Positions 25,000 through 34,594 of a DNA stretch of 48,445 nt are shown one piece after another. Under the pieces are notes generated by a model. That model saw only the letters and a list, made by a program, of their open reading frames with translations, was not told the DNA's origin and did no database searches. Position 1 is the stretch's first letter; the number at the start of each line of letters is the position of its first letter. A program made the translations under genes and the position numbers. The DNA comes from JANJTY01 sp038257155 (GTDB lineage Bacteria > Pseudomonadota > Gammaproteobacteria > Xanthomonadales > Xanthomonadaceae), in contig JBBSJP010000037.1 of the NCBI GenBank assembly GCA_038257155.1, forward strand, positions 1 to 48,445. The letters run 5' to 3'.

Positions 25000-25619
25000 G
25001 GGGCCGCGCCTGCGTCCGCGTCGGACACGTCCTGCACGCGGATGGCCAGGCTCAGCTTCACCTTGTCGGACACCGCGTAACGACGAGCCCCCATGCCAAA
25101 ATCGCTGCGCACCACGTCTCCCTCCACCCTCACCGGGCAGTCGAATCCGGGTCGCGCGCAGTCACTCGGCAGCAGGTCGAGCTGCACCGCGCCGACCACG
25201 CCACGCAGGGTCAGTATGCCGCTCAGCAGGCCGCCTCGGCGCAGCAGGTCCAGCGCAAACGGTGCGCTCTGGAAGTGGATGGAAGGATGGTTCACCGAAT
25301 CGAAGAATTCGTCCGAGCGCGCCCATTCGGCATGCCCGGCGTTTTCCATTCTCAGACCGCGGGTGTCGATGCGAACTTCAACATCGGCCATGCCGGTGTC
25401 CAGGTCACGATGCACGAAGCCCTGCAATGGGTGGAACTCGCCCTGCACCTTGCGCACCAGCAGCACGCGTACCGAGAAGCTGGCTGCGGAGGCAACAGGG
25501 TCGATCCGCCAGCGCGCTTCCCGCGCGGCCACCGGCTTCGCACTCATGGTCGACAGCAAGGCCATCGCCAGCGCGCAGGCGCCGGCGAGGAGGGTTGAAG
25601 ACGGCCTGTGTGCATGCAT
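24996..25619 (-). CDS. YceI family periplasmic protein
   Basis: A 207-aa protein with a signal peptide (about residues 1-31, ending SAKPVA). The YceI lipocalin-like fold is recognised from WRIDPVASAASFSVRVL, VRGEF-like VQGEFHPLQGFV, and the later LTLRGVVGAVQLDL and RSDFGMGARRYAVSDKVKL. Family members bind isoprenoid or lipid-like ligands, but the cellular role is unsettled. It starts 79 bp after sixA and overlaps the PLD gene by 4 bp. ATG 25619 is used; the open frame upstream to 25844 overlaps sixA and has no signal peptide at its start. Confidence 0.88.
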   Translation of the reverse strand: MHAHRPSSTLLAGACALAMALLSTMSAKPVAAREARWRIDPVASAASFSVRVLLVRKVQGEFHPLQGFVHRDLDTGMADVEVRIDTRGLRMENAGHAEWARSDEFFDSVNHPSIHFQSAPFALDLLRRGGLLSGILTLRGVVGAVQLDLLPSDCARPGFDCPVRVEGDVVRSDFGMGARRYAVSDKVKLSLAIRVQDVSDADAGAAP

Positions 25620-25698
25620 CTTCCAATGCTGGCAGAGTTGGCCGGAACATGCCGTGAGCAGGCACCCGGCCCGGCAGTTCGCCACCAGCGGCTGCCGG

Positions 25699-26181
25699 TC
25701 AGGGCGACCAGAACGCCTGCAGGCTGGCGGCGCCCGGTTCGATGCTGGCATTGGCGCCGAAGGCAAGTACTGCAACGCTACCCGGCGGCATGCCGCGATG
25801 ATCGCCGGACTGGCCCGTGGCCAGCAGGGCGGCCAGCGATTCAAGGCCCGGGTTGTGCCCGACCAGCAGCAGGTGCTCGACGTCGGCGTTGGCCTCGATC
25901 AGTTCGATCAGCGCGCCTGGCGTTGCCTCGTAGATATCCGGCTCGATGCGCAGTTCGATCGGCCCGGCTGCATCCAGCAAGCGCGCCGCCGTGGCGCGGG
26001 TGCGCTCGGAGGGCGAGCACAGCACGCGCTGTGGCAGCGGGTGCTGCTTCAGAAATACCGCGGCGGCGGCCGCTTCGGTTTCGCCTTCCGGCGAAAGCCC
26101 GCGCTCGGTATCGGCCTGGCCGCGCGCAGCAGGTTCGGCATGGGCGTGGCGTAGCAGGGTGACATGCGTGAGTCGACTCAT
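25699..26181 (-). CDS. sixA: Phosphohistidine phosphatase SixA-like
   Basis: A 160-aa protein of the histidine phosphatase branch. The catalytic RHG-type motif is R11-H12 in LLRHAHAEP, and the second histidine is in LLVGHNPGLE (about residue 106). SixA removes phosphate from histidines of phosphorelay or phosphotransferase proteins. Its ATG overlaps the stop of the upstream S1 protease gene (ATGA), an odd pairing that implies coupled translation. The longer open frame to 26352 is antisense-like and rejected. Confidence 0.88.
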   Translation of the reverse strand: MSRLTHVTLLRHAHAEPAARGQADTERGLSPEGETEAAAAAVFLKQHPLPQRVLCSPSERTRATAARLLDAAGPIELRIEPDIYEATPGALIELIEANADVEHLLLVGHNPGLESLAALLATGQSGDHRGMPPGSVAVLAFGANASIEPGAASLQAFWSP

Positions 26182-29100
26182 TGAACGGGTCCCAGTGCCT
26201 GGATCGGAAGATTGCTGCGGGTCCAGCTGCCCGAAAGCGGCGCCGGCAGGGTGATCGTGGTGTCGACCGTGCCTGTGCCGATTCCGGTCCAGGTGCGGCG
26301 CATGGTGCCTGAGGGCAAGGTCAGCGTGCCCCAGTCGGTGAGCTGTGGACAAGCCGGGCAGTGCACCCGCCAGGTGCTCTGGGCGAAGGTGTGGGCGGCG
26401 GCGGTCATGGTGTTGTGGATGCCAATCGTCCAGACCGGGGCGCCCTGCGCATCGTAGAAGTAATTGATGGTGAACTCCTGCTCGGCACCATTGGGTGTTC
26501 GAGCCGTGTCCACTACCGAGCCCCAGCCCGACTGGGACGGGTTGTAGTAGGCCTGGGTGCGGTTGGTGGCGGCCAGCGGCAGGGTTTCCATCAGTTCGGC
26601 GCCGGAGCGTCCGCCATTGAGTTCCCAGGCCATCATCACGCGATCATTGGCGTAATAGCTGAACCACGCCTTGCCAACCGTCAGGCTGACCGGGGCGAAA
26701 CCACCCGGCGCAGCCGGGTTGGTGAAACGCTGGATGTTGGCGCGGGTGAGATTGTCGGCGTAGGTGCCGCCCAGGATGTACCAGGTCGGCAAGCGATCAT
26801 TGGTGCCGGTGTACCAGCCTCCACCAAAGGCTCGAGGGCCACTGGCTGCGCCGTACATGAAAGCCGAAATGCCGTTGCCGCCACGACTGGGGTTGTAGAA
26901 CAGGCCTTGGCGCTCGCTGCGTGCGGGGATCTGCGCCGGGCAGTTGGTAATGCTGGCACACGAAGCCCCACCCACCGTGCCACTGAACACGGTCGCGCTG
27001 CGCTTGCTGAAGCTGCTGCCGTCGGCGGTAGCGATGTAGTCGATGGCGAATGGCGCGCCGCAGGTGGCATCCGTGGGAACCGCGAAATCGACATTCACCG
27101 AGGTCTGCGCGCCGGCGGCCAGGGCAGGCAGGGCGCGGGTCGCGGTTTCCACACGCACGGCGGTGGTGCTGCTGGTCGGCAGGTTGCTGGGGTTGTAGAT
27201 GCACACCGAGCTGCCTGCCGTCACCGACGCGGTCTGATCGCAGCCAACGCGCAACGAATCGGTGAAACTCGTGTTGCCGATGCCGACCAGGGCCGTGCCG
27301 GCATTGTTGTTGTCGGCCGTGCGGTACTGGTAGACGATCTGCTGGCTGGTGGGATACAGCACGGCCTGGAACTCGGCATTGCCGACGCCACCACCGGTAG
27401 TGTAATTGCGCATGCCGCTCCAGGTGAACACGTGGCAGGCCTGACCGCCACTGCCGACGTCGCCACTTCGCGGACAGCTGGCGAAGTAACGATAGCGAAG
27501 GCCGCCATTGGTGGCGATCAGCAGGTCGTCGTGCAACACCTGCAATCGTGGCCCGCTGCCCTGGTAGGCCGAGCAGAAGGCCTGCCAGTCAGTACCCGCA
27601 TCACTGCTGGCCAACGACAGGTAGCCATTGGTCGACATCACCATCTGGGTGACGTTCTGTCCATACAGCGAGAAGCCGCCGCCTTCCAGCGAGATCAGGG
27701 CGCGGCCGTCGTCGAAGTTGCTGACGGATCGGGCGGCGACCTGGTTGGGGCCAGACACGAGGTCGATCCAGCTGTGCCCACAGCCGCCCTGCGCCGTGGT
27801 CGCGCCACGATGCCCGAACGCATCTGGACCCAGCGGAAGCGACGATGTCGCCACATCACCCTGGGAAAACAGCGCCTGCGCGCCACTGCCCAGTGCTGCC
27901 GTGCCATTGTTGCGCAGGGTCACCGGAACGCGGATCCGCTCGCCGCGATCGATGGTGCTGTTGCCATTGCCACAGATCTGGGTGGCCGCAGCCACCGACT
28001 GCACCGCGATGTCGGGCGCACCTACGTCAAGCGCCCGGCTGGCGCTGGCGGTGCAGCCCGCGCTGTCACGCACGCTGACGGCGATCTGGGTGCTGATGGC
28101 GCTGGGGTAACGCACGCTGAGCGTGGTGCCTCCAGCACTGCGGTCGATCGAGCCGCCGTCGACATTCCAGTCGATCTGGTACGGCCCGCCGGCACCGCCG
28201 GACACCGCGGCATTGAAGGTCAGCACGTCGCCCGCTCTCGGGCTGCCGGTGAAGGCGGCGGAGCTGAGTGCCACGGTGGGGGCCGTGCAGGCCACGTTGG
28301 ACTGAATGGTCTCAGCAGCGGTATTGCCCGGGTCGAGGTGATCGCGCATCCGGCTGGATGACGTTCCATCTCCCTCCCAGGCCACCGAAAGTCGGCCGAA
28401 GTGGTCATTCATGTTGGGTCCGCAGATATTTGTCCCGCCCCCGCTCAGTACACCGATCAACTGGCCTTCCGGGTTGTACAGCCCGCCACCCGAACTACCG
28501 CCTTCCGTGGTGCCCAGGTTCCAGTCAAGCGCGCGCCAGAAGTGGCGAGCCGGGGTGGGGTAGGCAGGCGTGCCGTTGAACAGCACAGCGGGGTCGTTGT
28601 CGAAGCTGATGCGCTTTTCGTCGCCATCGGGGTGGTGCAGGGTGAAGCTGCGCGAGGGAGCAACTTCGCGGCGGTCCCACCCGGCATAGGCCACGTTGGC
28701 CTGCGTAGGCGTGGCGGTGTTCAGCCGCACGAGGGTGAAATCCGTCAGCGGATGGGTGGCGAGCAATGTCGCTCCGCCCGTGTGGGTGATGGAGTTTCCC
28801 GATGTTCCGATTGGCTGGCCACTGCTGGTCGATCCGGGAATACGGCAGGTGGAGGACTCGTACTTCCAGTAAAACACCATGCTGGAGGCTTGCGTTTGAT
28901 TGGCGATGCAGTGGTTGGCAGTGGACAGCACCCGCGCTGGCGTGCTCGCGGTCTGGTTCAGCAGTTGCCCGGTGCACAGAAAGCCCGAAGCCGTGTAGCG
29001 CGCCACCGAGCGGATCTGGTCATCGGCGCGAAATCCGCGCCACAGAGTGCGTACGCCGCTCGCCCATGATTCGTCCACCCAGTCGCCGGAGGCGGGCTGC

Positions 29101-29720
29101 ACGCAGATCGTGTCGACATTACAGCTGGCGGATTTTTCCATTGCGAATGGCTGCATGATGTCGCGGTATGCACGAACGGCGCCAGACAGGCGCAATCGCA
29201 GGAAATCACGCTTGTGCGCCGGCAGGACCAGCTCGATCAGGGCCTTGTCGCCGGCAATGAAGGGCGTATGGAAGGGCTCGCCGGAAGCCGGATTGTCAGC
29301 ATCGGTGTAGGGACCCCGAACCATGCTGCGGTCCTCCGAGATCAGCCACAGTTCGGCGCCCGCAGGCAGGCGGAACTCGCTGAATCCGAAGTCCAGCGAG
29401 TGCACCTGCGGAGCGTGGACCGCCAGGCGCCACAACAGGCGTCCATCGGCGAGCGTCTGCCAGCTGCCGCCGTGATGCGCGCTGCCATCGATCCACGCAG
29501 TATCGATCGAGGACACCAGGCCGTAGCGCAGCGGCAGCCCCTTTCCGAGCGAAAGCTGATCCTCGGCCAGGGCCTTGTCGACGTCCACGCCGGGCAACTG
29601 CAGTTCGGCTGTCTTGCCGGGCCAGTCCAGGTTGTAGCTGACACTGGGCGGAGGGCCGCCCTGGGCTGCGGATGCGACCGCAAGCAAAAGCAGGCCCAGC
29701 AGGGCGTTGGGAATACGCAT
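26178..29720 (-). CDS. Large secreted S1-type (lysyl-endopeptidase-like) serine protease with C-terminal modules
   Basis: An 1180-aa protein. A signal peptide spans residues 1-20. A propeptide-like region (about 21-195) is followed by a trypsin-fold protease whose triad is H270 (STANHC), D327 (LTDFTL) and S410 (EGGSSGG). The cysteines around the catalytic domain (C200, C206, C249, C271, C292) resemble lysyl endopeptidases. Then come a PKD-like domain (about 510-590), a long beta-rich region, and a C-terminal part with two related motifs, YNPSRGGNG and YNPSQSGWG. The start at 29720 gives a proper signal peptide; the frame to 29786 does not. The stop overlaps sixA by 4 bp. It is probably an extracellular nutrient-degrading enzyme. 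Confidence 0.85.
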   Translation of the reverse strand: MRIPNALLGLLLLAVASAAQGGPPPSVSYNLDWPGKTAELQLPGVDVDKALAEDQLSLGKGLPLRYGLVSSIDTAWIDGSAHHGGSWQTLADGRLLWRLAVHAPQVHSLDFGFSEFRLPAGAELWLISEDRSMVRGPYTDADNPASGEPFHTPFIAGDKALIELVLPAHKRDFLRLRLSGAVRAYRDIMQPFAMEKSASCNVDTICVQPASGDWVDESWASGVRTLWRGFRADDQIRSVARYTASGFLCTGQLLNQTASTPARVLSTANHCIANQTQASSMVFYWKYESSTCRIPGSTSSGQPIGTSGNSITHTGGATLLATHPLTDFTLVRLNTATPTQANVAYAGWDRREVAPSRSFTLHHPDGDEKRISFDNDPAVLFNGTPAYPTPARHFWRALDWNLGTTEGGSSGGGLYNPEGQLIGVLSGGGTNICGPNMNDHFGRLSVAWEGDGTSSSRMRDHLDPGNTAAETIQSNVACTAPTVALSSAAFTGSPRAGDVLTFNAAVSGGAGGPYQIDWNVDGGSIDRSAGGTTLSVRYPSAISTQIAVSVRDSAGCTASASRALDVGAPDIAVQSVAAATQICGNGNSTIDRGERIRVPVTLRNNGTAALGSGAQALFSQGDVATSSLPLGPDAFGHRGATTAQGGCGHSWIDLVSGPNQVAARSVSNFDDGRALISLEGGGFSLYGQNVTQMVMSTNGYLSLASSDAGTDWQAFCSAYQGSGPRLQVLHDDLLIATNGGLRYRYFASCPRSGDVGSGGQACHVFTWSGMRNYTTGGGVGNAEFQAVLYPTSQQIVYQYRTADNNNAGTALVGIGNTSFTDSLRVGCDQTASVTAGSSVCIYNPSNLPTSSTTAVRVETATRALPALAAGAQTSVNVDFAVPTDATCGAPFAIDYIATADGSSFSKRSATVFSGTVGGASCASITNCPAQIPARSERQGLFYNPSRGGNGISAFMYGAASGPRAFGGGWYTGTNDRLPTWYILGGTYADNLTRANIQRFTNPAAPGGFAPVSLTVGKAWFSYYANDRVMMAWELNGGRSGAELMETLPLAATNRTQAYYNPSQSGWGSVVDTARTPNGAEQEFTINYFYDAQGAPVWTIGIHNTMTAAAHTFAQSTWRVHCPACPQLTDWGTLTLPSGTMRRTWTGIGTGTVDTTITLPAPLSGSWTRSNLPIQALGPVQ

Positions 29721-29821
29721 GATCAGTCCACCTCGGGAACTCCAGAGCCACCGAGCATACCGCGAGCCGAGCGGGCGAGGGTGCATGAAAGCCTGGGAAA
29801 GCCCCGCGCGTAAGCCGGAAT

Positions 29822-30781
29822 TCAGCCGGCGCGCAGCCGCGCCAAGGCTTCACCCGGATCACGCTGGCCGAGTGATGTCGAGGGCTCCAGCTCCGGCACG
29901 CTGCTGCCGCCGGCGCGGTCCTTGTAATCCTGATAGGCGGGAATGGCAATCGCTGCCAGGATGCCCAGCACCGCAACCAGCATCATCAGACCCATGAAGG
30001 CGAGCAGGGCGATGACGCAGCCGTGCAGTTGGCGGCTCTGTTTTTCCGGGTGGGCAGTGTAGGCCCAGCGGTCCACCACCTGGGTGCTGCTGACCATGTC
30101 GTGCAGGGCCTGCTTGCGTTCGGTGAAGGCAGCCATCAGGAAACCAATGAACAGGGTGAGGTACGACAGCGCCGCTGCAACCCAGCGGCCCAAGGCGTGG
30201 CCAACGCTCAGCCGCCGTCCCTGGGCGTCACAGACCTTGATGCCGAGCAACAGCTTGCCGGGGGTGGCCTGCGAGGCGCTGCTCTCAAAGCCGGCGAAGT
30301 AGGCGCCGGCCATCAGGAAGTAGATCGGATAGGCAATCAGTGTGACCCCGAGCATGGCGTTCTCCAGGCCTTCGCTGCCCAGACCGGCACCGACAGCGCC
30401 AAAGCCGATGAGCAGCGCGAAGAACACCGCGTAGTAACCCATGCTGATGACAATCTGATCGATGAACAAGGCGGCCCAGCGGCGCAGGAATCCGCCGGGC
30501 ACCACTTCGCCCTCGACCGGCTCGCCCTCGTCTTCGCGCAGGTTTGCCCGGGGTGGGGCATAGGCATTGGCCGAGGCAGGCGGCCAGGCCTGCGCGGGCG
30601 GCAGGCCCAGTTCTGCCTGCAGGCTGGATATCGCCAGCCACTCGGGCAGTCCTTCTCGCCACAGCAAGCTGCTGTTGCTCAGTTCACCCGCCGCCAACAG
30701 TGCGCCGATGCGTTCGGCGTCCACCGGCCCCTGCTGCTGGCCGCTACGGTCCAGATAATGCCAACTCGTGTGCGCCGTCAT
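29822..30781 (-). CDS. GYF_2 and RDD domain membrane protein with pilin-like tail
   Basis: A 319-aa protein. The N-terminal GYF_2 domain (about 5-55) reads WHYLDRSGQQQGPVDAERIG. A linker leads to an RDD domain (about 95-240) with paired membrane segments, FLRRWAALFIDQ and the TPGKLLLGIKV motif. The last part (about 255-295) is a hydrophobic segment, LGILAAIAIPAYQDYKDR, strikingly like the N-terminal helix of type IV pilins but placed internally and without a prepilin cleavage site. GGAGG lies 4 nt before the ATG. RDD proteins may transport ions or compatible solutes; the function here is unknown. It lies 101 bp upstream of the S1 protease. Confidence 0.88.
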   Translation of the reverse strand: MTAHTSWHYLDRSGQQQGPVDAERIGALLAAGELSNSSLLWREGLPEWLAISSLQAELGLPPAQAWPPASANAYAPPRANLREDEGEPVEGEVVPGGFLRRWAALFIDQIVISMGYYAVFFALLIGFGAVGAGLGSEGLENAMLGVTLIAYPIYFLMAGAYFAGFESSASQATPGKLLLGIKVCDAQGRRLSVGHALGRWVAAALSYLTLFIGFLMAAFTERKQALHDMVSSTQVVDRWAYTAHPEKQSRQLHGCVIALLAFMGLMMLVAVLGILAAIAIPAYQDYKDRAGGSSVPELEPSTSLGQRDPGEALARLRAG

Positions 30782-30881
30782 CTCGCCTCCCCTGCGGTTG
30801 ATAAGGGATCATAGCGCCGAGTGCTCGCCGTGGCGCCACTCTGCCGCTACCCTTGCGGCCTCCGCATCGGCACTGCATTGC

Positions 30882-32363
30882 ATGTTCGACACCCACGACC
30901 TCGCCGTCCTGATCCGTTCCGGCGCGCCTCTGATCCTGATCGAGACGCAGGAGGAGGCCCTGCTGAAGGACGCGCTGCGCCACGTGGTGGCGGAAGTGAT
31001 GCGACCGCTCTGGCGCTGGAGAATCACAGACGGCCTGGTGCGGCTCGACATGGACGATCTGGAATCGCCGCCGTGCCGCGATTCGGCTCAGGTGCTGGAG
31101 TTCATGCATCGCACTGACCAGCGCGCAATCTGGCTGCTGCTGGATTTCCACCCCTACCTGCGCTACGCGATGAATGTGCGCCGGCTGCGCGAGATCGCGC
31201 TAGACCAGGCCGCGGCCAAACACACCGTAATCCTGGCGGGCGGCGCGTTCGGTGAACTGCCACCCGAGCTGGCGCCGCTGATCACGCGCTACGAGATCAA
31301 ACTACCGGATGATGCCGCGATCGGAAAGCTGATGCGCGATGAGGCTTTCAACTATTCGCGCGAGCATGGCGGCAAGCGCGTCGAGGTCGATGCCGACGCG
31401 GCGCGTGCCTTGCAGCGCCATCTACGCGGGCTGACTTTGGGCGATGTGCGCAGCATCGTGCGGCGTCTGATCCACCATGACGGCGCGATCACGTCGAAAG
31501 ACATTGCGATGGCGCAGCAGGCCAAGTTCGAGCTGCTCGGCAAGGACGCGGTGCTGCACTACGAGCCGGACGCCGCGCAGTTCGACCAGGTTGCCGGGCT
31601 TGGCCAGTTGAAGGCCTGGATCGAGATGCGTCGCCGGGTATTCGTCGAGGGCAAGGCGCCGAAGGGGCTCGACCCGCCCAAGGGCGTGCTGATGGTCGGC
31701 GTGCAGGGCGCCGGCAAGTCGCTGGCCGCCAAGGCCACCGCGGGTGGTTTCGGCGTGCCCCTGCTGCGCCTGGATTTCGGCGCGCTGTACAACAAGTACC
31801 ACGGCGAGACCGAGCGCAACCTGCGCGCCGCGCTGAAGACCGCCGAAGCCATGGCACCCTGCGTGCTGTGGTGCGACGAGATCGAAAAGGGTCTGGCCAC
31901 CGGCAGCTCGGACGACGGCGTTTCGCAGCGCGTGCTCGGCGCCCTGCTGACCTGGATGGCCGAGCGCAAGAGCGCGGTCTTCCTGGTCGCCACCGCCAAC
32001 AACATCGACCGCCTGCCACCCGAGTTTCTGCGCAAGGGCCGCTTCGACGAGGTGTTCTTCGTCGACCTGCCGAGCGAGGAAGCGCGCGCCGAGGTGTTCC
32101 GGATTCACTTCAAGCGGCGTGATCTCGACGTCGCTGACTTTGACCTCGACGCGCTGGTTGCAGTCAGTGGCGGATTCTCCGGTGCCGAGATTGAACAGGC
32201 CATCGTCTCGGCCCTGTACGCCGCCTGGAATGCCAATCGCGGCCTGCTGCAAAGCGACGTGGTCGAAGCACTGCGCGGCACCCGACCGCTGTCGGTGATG
32301 ATGTCCGAGCAGGTTGCCCGCTTGCGCGCCTGGGCGGCAGAGCGGTGTGTGCCGGCTGATTAG
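30882..32363 (+). CDS. Ycf46-like AAA+ ATPase
   Basis: A 493-aa AAA+ protein. An N-terminal domain of about 240 residues precedes one ATPase module. Walker A is GVQGAGKSLAAK (about 270-281), Walker B is CVLWCDEIEK, sensor 1 is ATANNID, and the arginine finger region is RKGRFDEVFFV. Length and layout match Ycf46-type proteins of cyanobacteria, algae and some proteobacteria. Their job is poorly known; a link to carbon and light responses was reported in cyanobacteria (recollection). ATG 30882 is chosen by alignment with the family start (FDTHDLAVLIRSG...); no good ribosome-binding site is visible. It is divergent from the RDD gene. Confidence 0.88.
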   Translation: MFDTHDLAVLIRSGAPLILIETQEEALLKDALRHVVAEVMRPLWRWRITDGLVRLDMDDLESPPCRDSAQVLEFMHRTDQRAIWLLLDFHPYLRYAMNVRRLREIALDQAAAKHTVILAGGAFGELPPELAPLITRYEIKLPDDAAIGKLMRDEAFNYSREHGGKRVEVDADAARALQRHLRGLTLGDVRSIVRRLIHHDGAITSKDIAMAQQAKFELLGKDAVLHYEPDAAQFDQVAGLGQLKAWIEMRRRVFVEGKAPKGLDPPKGVLMVGVQGAGKSLAAKATAGGFGVPLLRLDFGALYNKYHGETERNLRAALKTAEAMAPCVLWCDEIEKGLATGSSDDGVSQRVLGALLTWMAERKSAVFLVATANNIDRLPPEFLRKGRFDEVFFVDLPSEEARAEVFRIHFKRRDLDVADFDLDALVAVSGGFSGAEIEQAIVSALYAAWNANRGLLQSDVVEALRGTRPLSVMMSEQVARLRAWAAERCVPAD

Positions 32364-32394
32364 AAGCGGGAACGGGGAGTAGATGCGCGTTTTT

Positions 32395-32464
32395 GTAGGG
32401 CGGGTCTTGACCCGCCGTCACCACCCGCCGTCACCGCAGCGGCGGGTCAAGACCCGCCCTCCAG
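32395..32464. repeat. Pair of class 1 REPs, inverted, after the AAA gene
   Basis: GTAG with GGCGGGTC-TT-GACCCGCC (32395-32416) and the mirror copy GGCGGGTC-AA-GACCCGCC with CTCC (32441-32464). The pair begins 31 bp after the ATPase stop. The remainder of the 32364-32602 gap shows no gene. Confidence 0.85.
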
Positions 32465-32602
32465 CAAGCACGCAAACCAATGAGCCTGTTCACGTACCGT
32501 GCGCTCCGCGCCCAGTCGACTCTCCGCAGCTGGTGATGCGGGGTGACGAATCGAGCGTGCTGCGGCATGCTGGTTGAACGAGTCCTACTTCTGAATAACG
32601 AA

Positions 32603-34594
32603 ATGCCGACCATGACTTTCTTGCTTCGACTTGCCGCCAGCAGCGCGCTGCTGTGCGTATCGGGACTGGCCACCGCAGCCAACCCGCCTACGCTGGAACA
32701 ACTGGCAGCGGCACCTCAATTTCGCCTGGCCGCGATGTCGCCAGACGGGCGCCATATCGCGTTGACGCGCCCCGACGAGCAACGCAGCACCCTGGTGATC
32801 GTCGACGCTGAAACCTCGGCGCTGGTTTCGGAAATGGCTTTTCCGAAGTACGAACACGTTGTCGATTTCGACTGGGCCAACGACGACACCCTGGTGGTTG
32901 CGAACGGCACCGCGATCGGATCGCTGGGCGGGCCACAGCGAACCGGCGAGCTGATCTCGGTTTCGCTGGACGGCAAGAAAACCGTGTACCTGTTCGGCTA
33001 CCGGGCGGGGAAAACACGGCGCAACAAGGGGCGTGGCGGCGATATGAGCCAGGGCTTCGTAGTCAGCACCCTGCCTGATGATCGTGATGAGATCCTGGTC
33101 GGGGAGTACGACTGGTCAGGCCCGAGCGACCCGGACCTTCGCACCAAACTGCACCGCATCAATGTCTACACGGGTGCTCGCCGGGAGATAACCCAGGCAC
33201 CGCTGGATCGCGCCTGGATCACCACCGATCTGCAAGGTCAGGTGCGATTTGCGAGTGGCTGGGACGCCGATTTCAAGTCGCAGACTTACCGGTTTGATGC
33301 CACCGAAGGCGAGTGGCAGCGGCTTGAACCCGGATTGGGCGAGCTCGGTTCGATGCAGCCGATGGGTGTCGTTGATGCGGCCGATTCCTTCCTCGCACTG
33401 ATCAGTCAGGACGGCGAGCCCGGTTGCCTGTATCGGGTGAAGGCGGCCGACCTGCAGCGCGAGCGGTTGCATTGCGTCGACGACGCTGAACCTGCGAGTC
33501 TGATTCCTTCGGCGCAGCGCGGGCAGCCACTGGGCGCAATGTATGAATCCGGCCTTCCGCGCGCGCACCTGTTCGACCCGCAAAGCCGGGATGCGCAGCT
33601 CTACCACACCCTGCAGAAAGAGCTGGCGCCAGCGACGGTGCGTTTCCTGGGCTTCAGTGACGACGGCAAGCGGGTGCTGGCCGAGGCCCGCGGTGACCGT
33701 GATGGCGGGCGGCTTTTCCTGTACGACCACGAGACCCGCCGTGCGCGTTTCCTGTTTGCCAGGCATTTGGGGCTGGATCCCGCGGCGCTGGGACCGACCG
33801 AAGCGTTCAGCGTCGAGGCGCGCGATGGCGTCTCTCTGCAGGGCTATCTGACCCTTCCGCCGGGAATCGAACCGCGTGCCCTGCCGCTGGTGGTGATGCC
33901 GCACGGCGGCCCGTACGGGGTGCGCGATGCCTGGGAGTACGATGCCGACGCGCAGGCCCTGGCAACTCGCGGTTACGCCGTTCTGAAGATCAATTTCCGC
34001 GGCTCGGGTGGTCGTGGCCAGCACTTCCTGCAGAGCGGTTTCGGCGAATGGGGTGGTGCGATCCAGGACGACATCATCGATGCCACACGGTGGGCGGTTG
34101 CCAGCGGCGTGGCCGACCCGGCGCGCATCTGTCTGATGGGCGCCAGCTTCGGCGCCTATTCCGCGCTGATGAGCGCGATCAAGGTCCCGGAGATGTTTCG
34201 CTGCGCGGTCGGCTACGCCGGCGTGTACGACCTGGCGATGATGTTCGAGCGCGGCGACATCCGCCGCACCGCCTCCGGACGACGCTATCTCGATCGCGTG
34301 CTGGGGCGTGATACCGAAGCGCTCGCCCGGCAATCGCCGACGGCGCAGGCAGATCGCGTGCAGGTACCTGTCCTGCTGGTGCACGGCGGCGCCGACGTGC
34401 GTGCACCGCTGGCGCATGCGCAGGCCCTGCGCAAGGCACTGCTCGCCGCCGACAAGCAGGTCGAATGGTTCGTGGTCAAGGATGAGGCGCACGGCTTCTT
34501 TCGAGCCGACAACCGGCGCCGCTACTACGAAACCGTGTTGACGTTCCTGGACAAGCACATCGGGCGCGGAGCGGCCGGCGAAGCCCACGAGTAG
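32603..34594 (+). CDS. S9 family (prolyl-oligopeptidase-type) peptidase
   Basis: A 663-aa secreted peptidase. The signal peptide reads MTFLLRLAASSALLCVSGLA. A beta-propeller region (about 30-400) is followed by an alpha/beta hydrolase domain. The triad is S515 (GASFGAYS), D598 (GGADVRAP) and H630 (DEAHGF). This is the dipeptidyl-peptidase/acylaminoacyl-peptidase branch; it probably trims oligopeptides in the periplasm. Start 32603 or the ATG three codons later (32612) would both serve. The TAG stop codon at 34592-34594 is part of the GTAG head of a REP sequence, so the last codon and stop are shared with repeat DNA. Confidence 0.9.
   Translation: MPTMTFLLRLAASSALLCVSGLATAANPPTLEQLAAAPQFRLAAMSPDGRHIALTRPDEQRSTLVIVDAETSALVSEMAFPKYEHVVDFDWANDDTLVVANGTAIGSLGGPQRTGELISVSLDGKKTVYLFGYRAGKTRRNKGRGGDMSQGFVVSTLPDDRDEILVGEYDWSGPSDPDLRTKLHRINVYTGARREITQAPLDRAWITTDLQGQVRFASGWDADFKSQTYRFDATEGEWQRLEPGLGELGSMQPMGVVDAADSFLALISQDGEPGCLYRVKAADLQRERLHCVDDAEPASLIPSAQRGQPLGAMYESGLPRAHLFDPQSRDAQLYHTLQKELAPATVRFLGFSDDGKRVLAEARGDRDGGRLFLYDHETRRARFLFARHLGLDPAALGPTEAFSVEARDGVSLQGYLTLPPGIEPRALPLVVMPHGGPYGVRDAWEYDADAQALATRGYAVLKINFRGSGGRGQHFLQSGFGEWGGAIQDDIIDATRWAVASGVADPARICLMGASFGAYSALMSAIKVPEMFRCAVGYAGVYDLAMMFERGDIRRTASGRRYLDRVLGRDTEALARQSPTAQADRVQVPVLLVHGGADVRAPLAHAQALRKALLAADKQVEWFVVKDEAHGFFRADNRRRYYETVLTFLDKHIGRGAAGEAHE

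Noticed and set aside
26361..28361. 666-codon open frame on the plus strand
   Set aside because: Antisense to the S1 protease gene; Gly/Ala/Arg-rich text without domains, no ribosome-binding site.
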